Positions 21,609-32,562 of a stretch of 64,000 bases of DNA are shown piece by piece. The notes below the pieces were generated by a model. The model saw only the letters and a program-made list of their open reading frames with translations. It did not search any database and was not told the origin of the DNA. Numbering within the stretch: the first letter of the stretch is position 1; the number at the start of each line of letters is the position of its first letter. This DNA is from Tillus elongatus (Eukaryota; Arthropoda; Insecta; Coleoptera; Cleridae), in the NCBI GenBank assembly GCA_964006375.1, contig OZ023269.1:127853309-127917308 (forward strand), written 5' to 3'. A program made the position numbers and the translations under genes.

Positions 21609-22089
21609 AAACAAGCAATTCACAATTATCGAATCAATTTACATATTTTTTTGCAATATAATTGACAGTATATCGTTTGATGCAAAACCTTTGGCGAACA
21701 CCATAGAGGAGATACAAAACAAACACCGACAGAACATGCGCCAACCTAGGAATTAAAAAAAATCCTGAAAGGGACAAGAAAAACTCTTGGTGTGAAAGCA
21801 ATAACAGCGAGTACATTAAAAAATTCTAATATTAATGAAAAACTGTTCAAACAGAGTAAAAGTATACTTTACTATTTTAAAAATCATTGAACACGCAAAA
21901 AATGCAAATGCATGGCATCACTAAAACGGTATAGAGTCAACGTGGCGACAATTCTTCTCGTTATGATGGAAAATAAAAAATCAAAATTAAGAATTACCTG
22001 GCCACAGCTGGTTGGATTTAGACCCTGCCGTAGAACGAGAGAAGCATTGCTGAGATATTTTTTGACAGATCACCGGTCAGTTTCATTCA
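21606..22089. other. Unassigned AT-rich sequence
   Basis: Nothing recognised; short frames only. Confidence 0.45.
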
Positions 22090-22255
22090 CCTCAATCTTC
22101 CCAAATCCAAAGGGAGGAGGCTGGTGAAGAGGAAAGCTTTTGGAAAACCTGACCCAATTGGTGAAATGCGGAAGCGACACCGACATGAAAACAACTGCTA
22201 GAGACAGGGAATAATTGTTGCAACATCGCTTTGTGAGAATAATGTTAGTGGTTAA
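22090..22255 (+). pseudogene. RTE-like LINE C-terminal fragment
   Basis: Decodes to RGKLLENLTQLVKCGSDTDM and KTTARDRE across frames, matching the C-terminal block at 760-880. Degenerate, no reverse transcriptase. Confidence 0.5.
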
Positions 22256-22295
22256 CTATGTTTTATATAGTTTAGTGATATCAACTTAGTGCCTT

Positions 22296-22356
22296 TTTCA
22301 GGATAGTGAATTAAAATTGCTTCCTGGCGTCGGTGATTGGCCATAGTCGCGGAATT
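22296..22356 (+). mobile_element. SINE body fragment
   Basis: Contains CTTCCTGGCGTCGGTGATTG and GCCATAGTCGCGGAA, the 3' body of the SINE at 44504-44844. Confidence 0.65.
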
Positions 22357-22378
22357 AGAGTACCTGTCAATATTTTTG

Positions 22379-22467
22379 TGTAGTTACTTCTTGGTTCTGA
22401 TATAACGAGATCCGTTTTTTACAAGATATTATTTCTGATCCTTTGACTCCTCGTTAAATCCAGATTC

Positions 22468-22471
<4 letters not shown>
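22379..22471. mobile_element. Solo Tigger/pogo-like terminal sequence
   Basis: The ~93 bp are the reverse complement of the terminal sequence at 33803-33897 (shared TAGTAGAATCTGGATTTAAC and CGAGGAGTCAA, and TCAGAAC..AAGAAGTAACTAC). The TA outer edge merges with a (TA)n array. No transposase is attached. Confidence 0.7.

Positions 22472-22556
<85 letters not shown>
22471..22556. repeat. (TA)n microsatellite
   Basis: Array that abuts the TA end of the solo Tigger-like terminus. Confidence 0.97.
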
Positions 22557-22561
<5 letters not shown>

Positions 22562-23568
22562 ATTTAATTTAGGTACGATTTATTTTGTAATGGCGCTTTG
22601 CTTACATCTCGTCTGTCTAATGCAACAGTTTGGGACTAATGGACCTGGCTTACGTGGCCTTATAGTAATCATCACACATACGCACAGCCACACTAGTATT
22701 TGTAATGTCATCCAGGGTTTCCCAAGTTCTAGTTTTTTCTTACTCAGTATTTTGTCTTTAAACCATTTTTTATACTTGTCCACGTCGATATTTCTTCTCT
22801 AAAATTGACATCAAATGATTTTCTAGATATCAAAAAAAAATTAACATTCAAAATCACATTTTAACACTGTATCACTTTGAATTTTGACTTTAGGACAGAA
22901 GTATGTTCGTGCAGATATTTTGATGCCAAAAATATACAGCTGTTGCCTGTACCATTACTTTTGGACCAACCTATATGCAATGATTAAAAAATATATTTCA
23001 CAGCGCAGTGAGAAAATTGAAAAGTAATCCATAATAAGCTGTATACATTTAAGACTGTGCACCGTTTCCCTGTCGGTTTCTAGAGCATCCTTTTAATTCT
23101 TCTGTATTGCTACTCCATCTCCAGTTATTAACTGAAACATCTGGAAACATAACTAGATAAATTTTCTTAATCAATTACGTCAGCTTCGTTAATAAAAGCG
23201 GCCGTTTATTCACAAGCGCTTTCTGTTTTCCCGTTTCTCCTTACAGCATTTACCCTACACCTGAAGATTCATCTCACACCTAAAGAAGTTCAATGAAGAA
23301 TCGCCATTAAAAGTTTTACTCCAGTTTTAATATCGTTGCGGGTATTTATGTATAATGGGAGATTATAAGCAATTGGGTCGGCGTTACACAGAAAAGGAGC
23401 TGTTCAGGTCTGAGTTGGACAGTTTTTAATTACAGATCATTTGAAATGTTCTCCCTGAAAGTAGTTGAATAATAATTTAGGGAATTTAGTGCATATATTA
23501 AAACATTCACCAGCAGCCTTGGTGTACATACTGCAAAATTCATATCATTCTTTTTTAATATTTCAACA
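22557..23568. other. Unassigned ~1 kb
   Basis: Apart from short open frames I see no domain or repeat module shared with the rest of the window. It is a candidate single-copy stretch. Confidence 0.4.
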
Positions 23569-23874
23569 ACACGAGGGCTTACATCCTAAATATTATTGTA
23601 CCGTGGGTGTCGACATGGAGGAAAAAGGCAACTTGTTAATTCTGGATTTGAAGATTTGGAGGTTCGGAGGAGAAGGAAAAACATGTGCGGGCAAGGAATT
23701 CCACAACTTGGAAGTCGTCGGGACAAAAGAGCGGACATAACAAGATGTTATATATCTGGTGACGTGGACAGTAAAAGGGTGCATTCGCTCTGTTCCCCTG
23801 GTAGATCTGTTGGGAGCAGCAGGTGGAGGAACTATGGAAGAAAGCTCCTCTGAGCAGTGCCCGTGTAGATATCT

Positions 23875-23932
<58 letters not shown>

Positions 23933-25214
23933 AGAGGTCACCAACGGCACGTCGGTAGGCAAGGGATGGCAGCCTTTGGGTGAGGGTAGGGTCACCAATG
24001 CGACGTATAGCTCTCTTCTGAATGGATTCCAGGATAGCGAATATAGAAGCGACAGCGACACCCCAGATGTGGGAGCAGTATTCGAGGTTAGGCCTTATTT
24101 GTGAAGTATATAAGGTATAGAGATTAGCTAGTGAACAGTATTTGCGAGCCCGGAAGAGGAAACCTAATTTCTTAGCAGCCACTTCAGAAATTGATGTGAC
24201 AGGTTGGTGCCAATTGAGATTTCGATCCGCAGAAATGCCAACAAGTGAAAATGACCCATTACTTTGAATAACTTGGTTGTTCATTGTAATAGATCTAGGG
24301 CTGGTGTATCTCTTATCAGATAGAAAGCAAGACTGAGATTTGGTGAATTGTACAAGATTTTTACTTCCCTAGTCTACTATTTTTTGGAGATCAACGGAGA
24401 CAGAACCCTCCATGAGTCTGTGATCCTCATCTAATTGGGCTAAAGAGACAGGCTTACAATATTGTATATTTGAGTGGAGGGTGTTATCGTCCGCGTAACT
24501 GTGAACTGTGTTAGATGTGATAGAGAGGAGGTCATTGATGTGGCGAAGAAATAAAGTGGGGCGAAAGCTGAATCTTCAGGAACTCCTGTATTAATTGGAT
24601 ACAGTTTAGAGGAATGGCCATTCCAGAAATGCTCCGGTTGTAGAGGAAATTTGCTGTCCAGGTACAGAGTTTTGGTGGTAGGCCATAGGTCGGAAGTTTA
24701 TTAAGCAGCGCTGCGTGACAGACCTGGTCGAATACTTTGGATATGTCTAGAGCGACAATCTGGGATTCACCGTGGAGTTCCATAGACTTGTTCCAAGAAT
24801 GGGTGACAAAGGAAATGAGGTCGGCAGTTGATCTGCGCTGCGGAATCCTAACTGCGTGTCGTGGATTAGACTGTGTCTTTCAAGAAATTTTAGTAATTCG
24901 GTGTTTATATACTTTTCCATCACTTTATAGACGACTGAAAGGAGAGAAATAGGCCTGTAGTTGCTAGGGAGCGCTTTGGATTCTTTTTTGGGGACGGGTT
25001 GTACTCGAGCAGTTTTTCAGTTACTGGGGAATATGCCTCTATTGTAAGATGTCTGAAACATACGAGTCAGGACAGGAGCAAGTTCTGGTGCGCATTTTTT
25101 GAGAACAATTGCTGGGATCTCGTCAAGGCCAGAGACTTTCCTGGTATTAAGAGAAGAGATGCTGTCGCATTGTGTTTCAGCAAGTTTCATAAAACCGTCA
25201 GTTGTGTTTACCAT
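23569..25214 (-). pseudogene. LINE family A, copy A3 with long (GA)n
   Basis: The 5' end at ~25214 (GFMKLAETQCDSISSLNTRK, then VSGLDEIPAIVLKKCAPELA) extends further 5' than the other copies. It runs through VALDISKVFDQVCHAALLNK, then several frames without an intact YADD motif, to LGFLFRARKYCSLANLYTLY and IRRIGDPTLTQRLPSLAYRR. A (GA)n tract of ~59 bp follows at 23878-23936. The 3' end is at 23569. Multiple frameshifts. A SINE fragment begins at the 5' junction. Confidence 0.85.
23878..23936. repeat. (GA)n microsatellite within LINE A3
   Basis: Expanded form of the native CT-rich codons that encode DLSLFYRYLHG in other family A copies. Confidence 0.95.
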
Positions 25215-25360
25215 GTAATGTTGGGCACTTTAAATATCCCACAATATCTTCCAGAAAGGAGAATGTTTGGAAAAATTTTCAGGATGGTGAGGTGAAACTG
25301 CTTCCTGACGTCGATGATTGTACATAGTCGCAAATAATACACCACTGTTAGAGAAACAAA
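25209..25360 (+). mobile_element. SINE body, degenerate
   Basis: ATGTTGGGCACTTTAAA, then CCAGAAAGGAGAATGTTTGG, then CAGGATGGTGAGGTGAAACT and CGTCGATGATTG follow the order of the SINE body at 44660-44830. Confidence 0.65.
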
Positions 25361-25665
25361 ATACAATGTGACAACAAAATGCTTCCCTAAATTGGGTTAG
25401 ATATTTGTTTTTCATTTAATTCTGGCTTTAGATGAATCTTATTTGATTGTAGTGTTCTTCGATGCCCCAATATTTATTTACTAAGATAATTGTATGTTAA
25501 ATTTGCTGAGACCATTTTTCTTTTTATCATTATTATAGCCAAAAACACAAACAGTCTTACAATTTATACTTTTATATCTAATTACTATGTATATTTATAA
25601 TTTGATTTGTGCTACATATTATTTTTTTGTCAGTTGTCTATTTTACTAAGAAAATAAAAAAAATT
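25361..25665. other. Unassigned AT-rich sequence
   Basis: Nothing recognised. Confidence 0.5.
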
Positions 25666-27156
25666 GGACGCAGCAAGTGCGTTATGGTAGTGAATTTTTA
25701 TAAAAATGTTATTAATAGCAAATATGTATTTTCTTTTAACGAAAGCAGGCATGAAATTCGGTTACCAGTATCACCGATATAGCAGAAACAATGTACCATG
25801 TTTCATCAAAATAACTTGATTGTTTGAAAATGTAAAAGATTTTTCGAAAATAAACTCAAAATGTTCCTAGCCAACAAACGTTAAGTTATAGTAAATTGAG
25901 CTATTGAAATTTGAAACATATAATGAAAATTCGCTAGCATCACGCACTTAATACGCCCTTAGTTTCTTTTCTTACAAACATGTATTATATTTCGATGGAA
26001 AATGCAAAAATGCAATAATATAAGGGTGTTAAAAAACAATTTAAGGGATCTCCAACGACTTATGGACCACGCTGTGATTGTCAAAATATTTTTATAAGAT
26101 GCAGCTTGAGACACACTACAATTAACGTATACAATTTTTCTCGTATCTTGTATAATAACAATTCCATAATTAAAATTGAAAATAAAATTAATTGATTGCA
26201 CGAAAGACATTAAAAAATAATTTTCGACGATTTTCGTTTAAAAAATGTTTCATCGATAGAATAAATTTTCATACAAAAATTCTTAACAAATGTTTCTTCA
26301 AAGAAAATTCCTTAAATTTATTTATAAGAAAATTCGGTATTAAAACAACATTTTGTACAAGAAAATTTGCCAATAAAAACATATTAAATAAATTTAAAAA
26401 AACTGGTCCGATTTTCCTGGACAACGAACCATTTCAAGTGATTTACCCATCTATCAAAATAATTTTTTTCCAAAAACTTTTTCGACGAGACCACATATAT
26501 TTCATGAAAATTTGCAAGCAATTGTTTCAGGGAAACCAGCTTGCCAAATTTGGTTGACATAGGTTTGTTATTTCCGGAGATATGAATTTTTTCATATATA
26601 CAAGGTGACGCATTTCTAAGGTGAAGGTCAATATAATTGTTATTATACAAGGTACGAGAAAAATTGTATATGTTAATTGTAGTGTGTCTCAAGCTGCATC
26701 TTATAAAAATATTTTGACAATCACAGGGTGGTCCATAAGTCGTTGGAGATCCATCAAATTGTTTTTTTAACACCCTTATATTATTGCATTTTTGCATTTT
26801 TCTTTGAAATATGATGCATGCTTGTAAGACAAAAGATTCGGGACGTAGCAAGTGCGTTATGGTAGCGAAGTTTCATTAAATCCATCAAATTTGAAAAGCT
26901 CAATTTGCTATTAACCTATAAGATTCGTTGGCCAAGAAACCAGTTTTTTCGGAAACATTTAACGTTTACTTTTGTACATTTTCAAACAGTAAAGTTATTT
27001 TGATGAAACATGGCTCGTTGTTTCTACTATATAGGTTATATTGGTAACCAAATTTGATGCCTGCTTTCTTTTAAAAAAACACATATTTGCTATTAAAAAC
27101 TTTTTATGAAAATTCACTACCATAACGCACTTTCTGCGTCCAGACTTTTTGTTAGT
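25666..27156. repeat. Large inverted repeat of M and D modules
   Basis: Left arm: M element 25666-25966 plus module D reversed 25967-26165. Right arm: module D forward 26595-26835 plus M element reversed 26842-27156. Arms are ~500-560 bp. The loop 26166-26594 holds an AT-rich M variant (ATTTTCGACGATTTTCG) and a family-B-like mid fragment. Each M element has both inverted ends (GACGCAGCAAGTGCGTTATG type). No protein is encoded. Confidence 0.65.
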
Positions 27157-27227
27157 TTTCCTGCCCATGTAAATGGACAACGCTTGCTAACTCATCATCG
27201 TAAAAATGCTACTCCCTACTGTGTGTG

Positions 27228-27437
27228 GTTTTTTTTCTTTAATGTCGGTATATTTCCGCGACTATGGCCAATCACAGACGCCAGAGAGCAGTTTCACCTA
27301 ACTATACTGGAAATTTTGCCAAACCCCTGTCTTTCTGTGAGGAAGGTGGAAATCATTAACGTGCCCAACATCGCATGGACATGGGAACGACGCCTTTACG
27401 CCCACTCTGAAGGGCGAAACATGCAGACGTTCAACTA
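27228..27437 (-). mobile_element. SINE copy, minus strand
   Basis: Same body as 1470-1713 (CGCGACTATGGCCAATCAC, CAACATCGCATGGA on the plus strand). The 5' end is truncated near 27437, next to LINE A4. Confidence 0.75.
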
Positions 27438-27459
27438 GTTCAAATACAATGTCACAACC

Positions 27460-28394
27460 TGCTCTCTTCTCTTAATACAGGAAAGCCTCTGGCCTTGACG
27501 AAATCCCAGCAATTGTTCTCAAAAAATGCGCACCAGAACTTGCTCCTATCCTGACTCGTCTGTTTCAGACATCTTATAATAGCGGCATATTTCCTAGTAA
27601 CTGGAAAACTGCTCCAGTATAACCAGTCCCCAATAAAGGATCTAAAGCGCTTCCTTCCAACTACAGGCCTATTTCTCTCCTTTCAGTCGTCTCTAAAGTG
27701 ATGGAAAATTATATAAACACCTTATAAACTGTATCCAACTAATGCAGGAGTTCCTCAAGGTTCAGCTTTAGCCCCTACTTTGTTTCTTCTCCACATCAAT
27801 GAACTCCTCTCTAGCACATCCAACCCAGTTCACAGTTACGCGGACGACAGCATCCTCCACTCAAATATACAATATTCTAAGCCTGTCTTTTTAGTCCAAC
27901 TAAATGAGGATCGCAGACTCATGGAGAGTTCTGTCTCCGTGGACCTCCAAAGAATATTAGACTGGGGAAGAAGAAATCTTGTACAATTCAACCCCACCAA
28001 AACTCAGTCGTGCTTTCTTTCTCATAAGAGATACACCAGCCCTAGACAATGAACAACCAAGTTATTTAAAGTAATGAGTCCTTTTCACTTGTTGGCATTT
28101 CTGTGAAATGAAATCTCAATTGGCACCAACATGTCACATCAATTGCAGAAGCGGCTGCTAAGAAGTTAGGTTTGCTCTTCCGGGCCCGCAAATACTTTTC
28201 ACCAGCTAATCTCTATACCTTATATACTTTACAAATAAGGCCAAACCTCGAATATTGCTCCCACATCTGTGGTGCCGCAGCCGCTTCTACAATCGCTATC
28301 CTGGACTCCATTCAGAAGAGAGCTATACGTCTCATTGGTGACCCTACCCTCACCCAAAGGCTGCCATTCCTTGCCCACCGACGTGCCGTTGGTG

Positions 28395-28430
<36 letters not shown>

Positions 28431-28776
28431 TAGATATCTGCACGGGCACTGCTCAGAGGAGCTTTCTTCCATAGTTCCTCCACTTGCTGCCCCCAACAGA
28501 TATACCAGGGGAACAGAACGAATGCACCCTTTTACTGCCCAGGTCACCAGACATAGAACATCTTGTTATGACCGCTCTTATGTCCCGAGGACTTCCAAGT
28601 TGTAGAATTCTTTGCCGGCACATGTTTTTCCTTCTCCTCCGAACCTCCAAACCTTCAAGTCCAGAATTAACAAGTTGCCTCTTTCCTCCTTGTCGACACC
28701 CACGGTACGATAGTATTTAGGTTGTGAGCGCTCGTAGTGTGTGGTTGAAATAAAACCAAAACAAAAAACAAAAAAA
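27460..28776 (+). pseudogene. LINE family A, copy A4 (internally deleted)
   Basis: Starts KASGLDEIPAIVLKKCAPEL. After VMENYINTL it jumps to a frame coding for KLYPTNAGVPQGSALAPTLF, so ~300 nt including the first catalytic Asp are lost. The YADD motif is kept (HSYADDSILHSNIQYSKPV, 27780-28052), as is VDLQRILDWGRRNLVQFNPT. A 100-codon C-terminal frame (28172-28474) includes the expanded (CT)n. The 3' end is followed by an A-rich tail (28748-28776), which supports target-primed insertion. Confidence 0.85.
28396..28426. repeat. (CT)n microsatellite within LINE A4
   Basis: Expansion at the same codons as the (GA)n of copy A3; translates as a poly Leu-Ser run. Confidence 0.95.
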
Positions 28777-28789
28777 GCTCGCTTGATGC

Positions 28790-28895
28790 TAATTTTACAG
28801 TATGTGCTGAAGTAATGAAAAGGAATCGAACCCAGTACTCGGTTCAGATGCATACATTCTTATCACTGAACCACCGAGGCTCTAAATTGTATCCA
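28790..28895 (-). mobile_element. SINE tRNA-like head fragment
   Basis: On the minus strand: GCCTCGGTGGTTCAGTGATA and ACTGGGTTCGATTCC, matching the A-box and B-box region of the SINE at 44504. No body is attached. Confidence 0.7.
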
Positions 28896-29739
28896 AAAAA
28901 GTAAATAAAACAAATTAGAAATTGCGTGCTCGCAAAGTTTGAATTGTTGCAACGATAGTAATTTAGTATATAACAGTTTAATGAGAAGCAAAATTAAGGT
29001 TGAAATGAAACTTGAAGGGAGCTAGTGAATTCGTCAATACGCTATCAATGGTGATTTTTCAAAGCTCTTCCATTTTAATTTGAATAATGTAGAACAATTA
29101 TCTGGGAAAATGCATCCAATGTTAGTAGATGGCTATTGCATTATGCAAATGGTTTGTAATGGGCGAGAATAATGGTGAGCGCCTATTTTGTGGATCTAAT
29201 CGTAAAGCGCCTATTCTCGATTACAGCTCGGCTTTAAAAACATATAATTCTGAGTTTATGAAAGCAGGAGGAGGTTGTTGGGGGTTGGAGGAAGGGATGG
29301 CTGTGGAAGGCAACGGGTCCAGATCGGTGCTAGTCGAGACCTTCGGGAGCTATCGGTTCGCTGTTGTATTACTGTCTAATTCAATGCATTACTGGTGCCT
29401 TGTAACTGGCCCCCGGGGGCCTATTGCTCCGTTTGGGCGTTGTGCAATTGTCCGACTATATCGACGCCACACAAGGCGCCATCAGCCACCCGAAGACGCC
29501 ACTGATACCGACTTAGAGGTCTACCCCTCCTAGGTGCACTGAATATAAATTAATATGCTTAAGAATTAAATAAAAATACACCGAGGTGTCTCAAAGATGT
29601 GATACTGGTGGAATAGTTGAAATTTACAGATACGTATTGATATACAGGGAGAACAAATATTTCTAAAGTATGAAAGAAAACTAGCCTGTTTAGATATACT
29701 AAATCTAAGTAAATAATCGGCAATTAGGTACAAAAACAA
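28896..29739. other. Unassigned, with an open 134-codon frame
   Basis: A plus-strand frame at 29129-29533 (MAIALCKWFVMGENNGERLF, later TGPRGPIAPFGRCAIVRLYR) lies in locally GC-rich sequence. I recognise no domain and no splice context. It could be an exon, a transposon piece or chance. Confidence 0.35.
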
Positions 29740-29795
29740 AAGTCTGGACGCAGCAAGTGTGTTATGGTAGCGAATTTTCTTACAAATTATTTTAA
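29740..29795 (+). repeat. M element terminus
   Basis: GTCTGGACGCAGCAAGTGTG plus TTATGGTAGCGAATTTTC, without the rest of the element. Confidence 0.7.
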
Positions 29796-29814
29796 ACCAC
29801 CGAAAATAATAAAA

Positions 29815-30050
29815 TATTTAGGTTTTGGATACACTGAGTGAAGATTGGAACCTGTGATGAGCACTGATAAGTACACTTGGAGAACTCAATGCACCACATG
29901 ACATCTTTTTAAAGATCTGATGATCGTTTCACTGTTTTAGAATTCTTCATCCTCTGATGACGCTAACTTTGTTAGTGAAAGGATCGTCAGGTTTTAAAAA
30001 AGTTGTGTTGTGGTGATTTGGGTTCTCCAAGTGTACTTATTAGGTTTTGT
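29815..30050. mobile_element. Two Penelope-like terminal repeats head to head
   Basis: The left half (to ~29940, minus orientation) and right half (from ~29941, plus orientation) are inverted copies: GGAGAACTCAATGCACCACA at the left pairs with TGTGGTGATTTGGGTTCTCC at the right. The right half carries the hammerhead motif. No reverse transcriptase or GIY-YIG frame lies between. Confidence 0.65.
29951..29991 (+). ncRNA. Hammerhead-like ribozyme (Penelope terminal repeat)
   Basis: CTGATGA (29954-29960), one extra C, helix II GCTAAC/GTTAGT, GAAA (29977-29980), then GGATC and triplet GTC (29986-29988). Helix I is CCT/AGG. One helix III pair is mismatched (G opposite G) and one base is unpaired before helix II. 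The core bases are intact but activity is uncertain. Confidence 0.65.
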
Positions 30051-30141
30051 ATATAAATTTGTTTGACAAAAACTTTTTTTCGGCAAACCGCTTTGATATG
30101 GTTGGTTAACAAATTCATTCAAGCGATTAACGATATGTTTA

Positions 30142-30164
30142 TACACACACACACACATACACAC

Positions 30165-30240
<76 letters not shown>
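30142..30240. repeat. (CA)n followed by (TA)n
   Basis: CA units 30142-30165, TA array 30168-30240, directly followed by CACACCGATAACTC of family B. Confidence 0.95.
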
Positions 30241-30676
30241 CACACCGATAACTCAAGAAAATAATCTGCCACTAAAGACCTTACATATTACAAATAAATA
30301 ACTTAAGACCATTATCGGTTATCTACGGTTACCTACGGTTATCTCATTGCAGTGTAAAAGAAAGCTTACAGTGATGTAATTGTTAGAGTGCATTGCTGAT
30401 GAGCGAGGGGACTCTAGTTCAAATCTCACGCTAACTGAATTTCTCTTCCAACTTTTTTTTACCCTTTTTTCGTCTTTGATTCAATTTTAACATTATTTGA
30501 TCAGATTGTGTAATTCCAATAGTTTTTTAGCAACTGTGTGTTGAAAATGAAAGATACGCATTTTTAAGACTTTTAATTCAAGTTTAAAAGCAGCTGTTGT
30601 TGCTCTAAGGTGGTAAAGTTCCACAGTTAAGATAGGCGTAGATTATTGTGACATCAGAAGAAAATGTTTCCTCCTC
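30241..30676 (+). repeat. Family B variant with a second tRNA-like head
   Basis: After CACACCGATAACTC the sequence follows the variant also found at 46730-47480 (CATTATCGGTTATCTACG). A B-box-like AGTTCAAATCTC lies at ~30416-30428 and an A-box-like stretch starts near 30378. It ends at the poly-T of LINE A5. Confidence 0.6.
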
Positions 30677-32056
30677 TTTTTTTTTAATTTCAACAACACA
30701 CCACGAGGGCTTACAGCCTAAATACTATCGTACCGTGGGTGTCGACAGGGAGGAAAGAGGCAACTTGTTAATTCTGGACTTGAAGGTTTGGAGGTTCGGA
30801 GGAGAAGAAAAAACATGTGCCGGCAAAGCATTCCACAACTTGGAAGTCCTCGGGACAAAAGAGCGGACATAACAAGATGTTCTATGTCTGGTGACCTGCA
30901 CAGTAAAAGGGTGCATTCGCTCTGTTCTCCTGGTAGATCTGTTGGGGGCAGCAGGTGGAGGAACTATGGAAGAAAGCTCCTCTGAGCAGTGCCCGTGCAG
31001 ATATCTATAGAAGAGAGAGAGGTCACCAACGGCACGTCGGTGGGCAAGCGATCGCAGCCTTTGGGTGAGTGTAGGGTCACCGATGAGGCGTATAGCTCTC
31101 TTCTGAATGGAGTCCAGGATAGCGAGTGTAGAAGCGGCAGCGGCACCCCAGATGTGGGAGCAGTATTCGAGGTTTGGCCTTATTTGTGAAGTATATAAGG
31201 TATAGAGATTAGCTGGTGAAAAGTATTTGCGAGCCCGGAAGAGGAAACCTAATTTCTTAGCAGCCGCTTCTGCAATTGAAGTGACATGTTGGTGTTAATT
31301 GAGATTTCGATCCACAGAAATGCCAACAAGTGAAAAGGATTCATTATTTTGAATAACTTGGTTGTTCATTGTGATGGGTCTAGGGCTGGTGTATCTCTTA
31401 TGAGAAAGAAAGCACGACTAAGTTTTGGTGGGGTTGAATTGTACAAGATTTCTACTTCCCCAGTCTAATATTCTTTGGAGATCCACGGAGACAGAACCCT
31501 CCATAAGTCTGCGATCCTCATCTAGTTGGGCTAAAGAGACAGGCTTAGAATATTGTATATTTGAGTGGAGGGTGCTGTCGTCCGCGTAACTGTGAACTGG
31601 GTTGGATGTGCTAGAGAGGAGGTCATTGATGTGGAGAAGAAACAAAGTAGGGGCTAAAGCTGAACCTTGAGGAACTCCTGCATTAATTGGATACAGTTTA
31701 GAGGAATGGCCATCCACGACAACAGAAATGCTCCGGTTGGAGAGGAAATTTGCTGTCCAGGTACAGAGTTTTGGTGGTAGGCCATAGGCCGGGAGTTTAT
31801 TAAGCAGCGCTGCGTGCCAGACCTGGTCGAATGCTTTGGATATGTCTAGAGCGACAATCTGGGATTCACCATGTAGTTCCATAGACTTGTACCAAGAATG
31901 GGTGACAGAGGAAAGGAAGTCGGCAGTTGATCTACGCTGACGGAATCCATACTGCCTATCGTGGATTAGACTGTGTTTTTCAAGAAATTTTAGTAATTCG
32001 GTGTTTATATACTTTTCCATCACTTTAGAGACGACTGAAAGGAGAGAAATAGGCCT
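30677..32056 (-). pseudogene. LINE family A, copy A5, longest intact reverse transcriptase of the family
   Basis: The 201-codon frame 32023-31418 is uninterrupted. It has YINTELLKFLEKHSLIHDRQ, VALDISKAFDQVWHAALLNK (first catalytic Asp), NAGVPQGSALAPTLFLLHIN and SNPVHSYADDSTLHSNIQYS (YADD). The C-terminal part continues in other frames to the 3' end at 30690, followed by a poly-T (poly-A tail on the minus strand, 30677-30688). It is truncated at the 5' end at PISLLS, 32056. Only a short CT run is present at the microsatellite site. Confidence 0.9.
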
Positions 32057-32164
32057 CTACAATCAGATTAAATTTTTGCAGCAAAAGCACGCAAAAGAAT
32101 TTTCACTGTGGAGCCACAGAACAAGTATCTAGTTCTGTATTTAGATCAGATTTTGATTATTGTT

Positions 32165-32562
32165 AAATTTATTTAATTTATTTTTATTAGCGAATTTTCT
32201 TGTGCAAAATGTTCTTTTAATAGCGAATTTTCTTATAAATGAATTTAAGCAATTTTCTTTGAAGAAAAATGTGTTGAGAATTTTTGTATGAAAAATTATT
32301 CAATTGACGCAATATTTTTTAAACGAAATTCGTTGAAAATAAGGTTTTGATGGATTTTCGTGCAAACAAATTATTTTATTTTTAATTTTAATTACAGATT
32401 AAGTATATAATTTGAGTTTGATGTATTCTTTCAGCAAACATTTCTGTAAAAAATATTTAGCCAAAATTGATGCCTGCTTTCATTAAAAAAAGACATATTT
32501 GTCCTTAAAACATTTGTATGAAAATTCACTACCATAACGCACTTGCTGCGTCCAGACTTTTT
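32165..32562 (-). repeat. M element, AT-rich variant
   Basis: Ends with ATTCACTACCATAACGCACT and TGCTGCGTCCAGAC. The interior has GCGAATTTTCTTGTGCAAAA and GATGGATTTTCGTGCAAACA, as in copies at 43555-44472, 47640-48455 and 63405-63755. Confidence 0.65.

Noticed and set aside
23823..24104. Frames rich in Arg-Glu or Leu-Ser runs (also 28172-28474, 61627-61887)
   Set aside because: The runs come from (GA)n or (CT)n tracts; the real coding signal in 23569-28776 is LINE family A.
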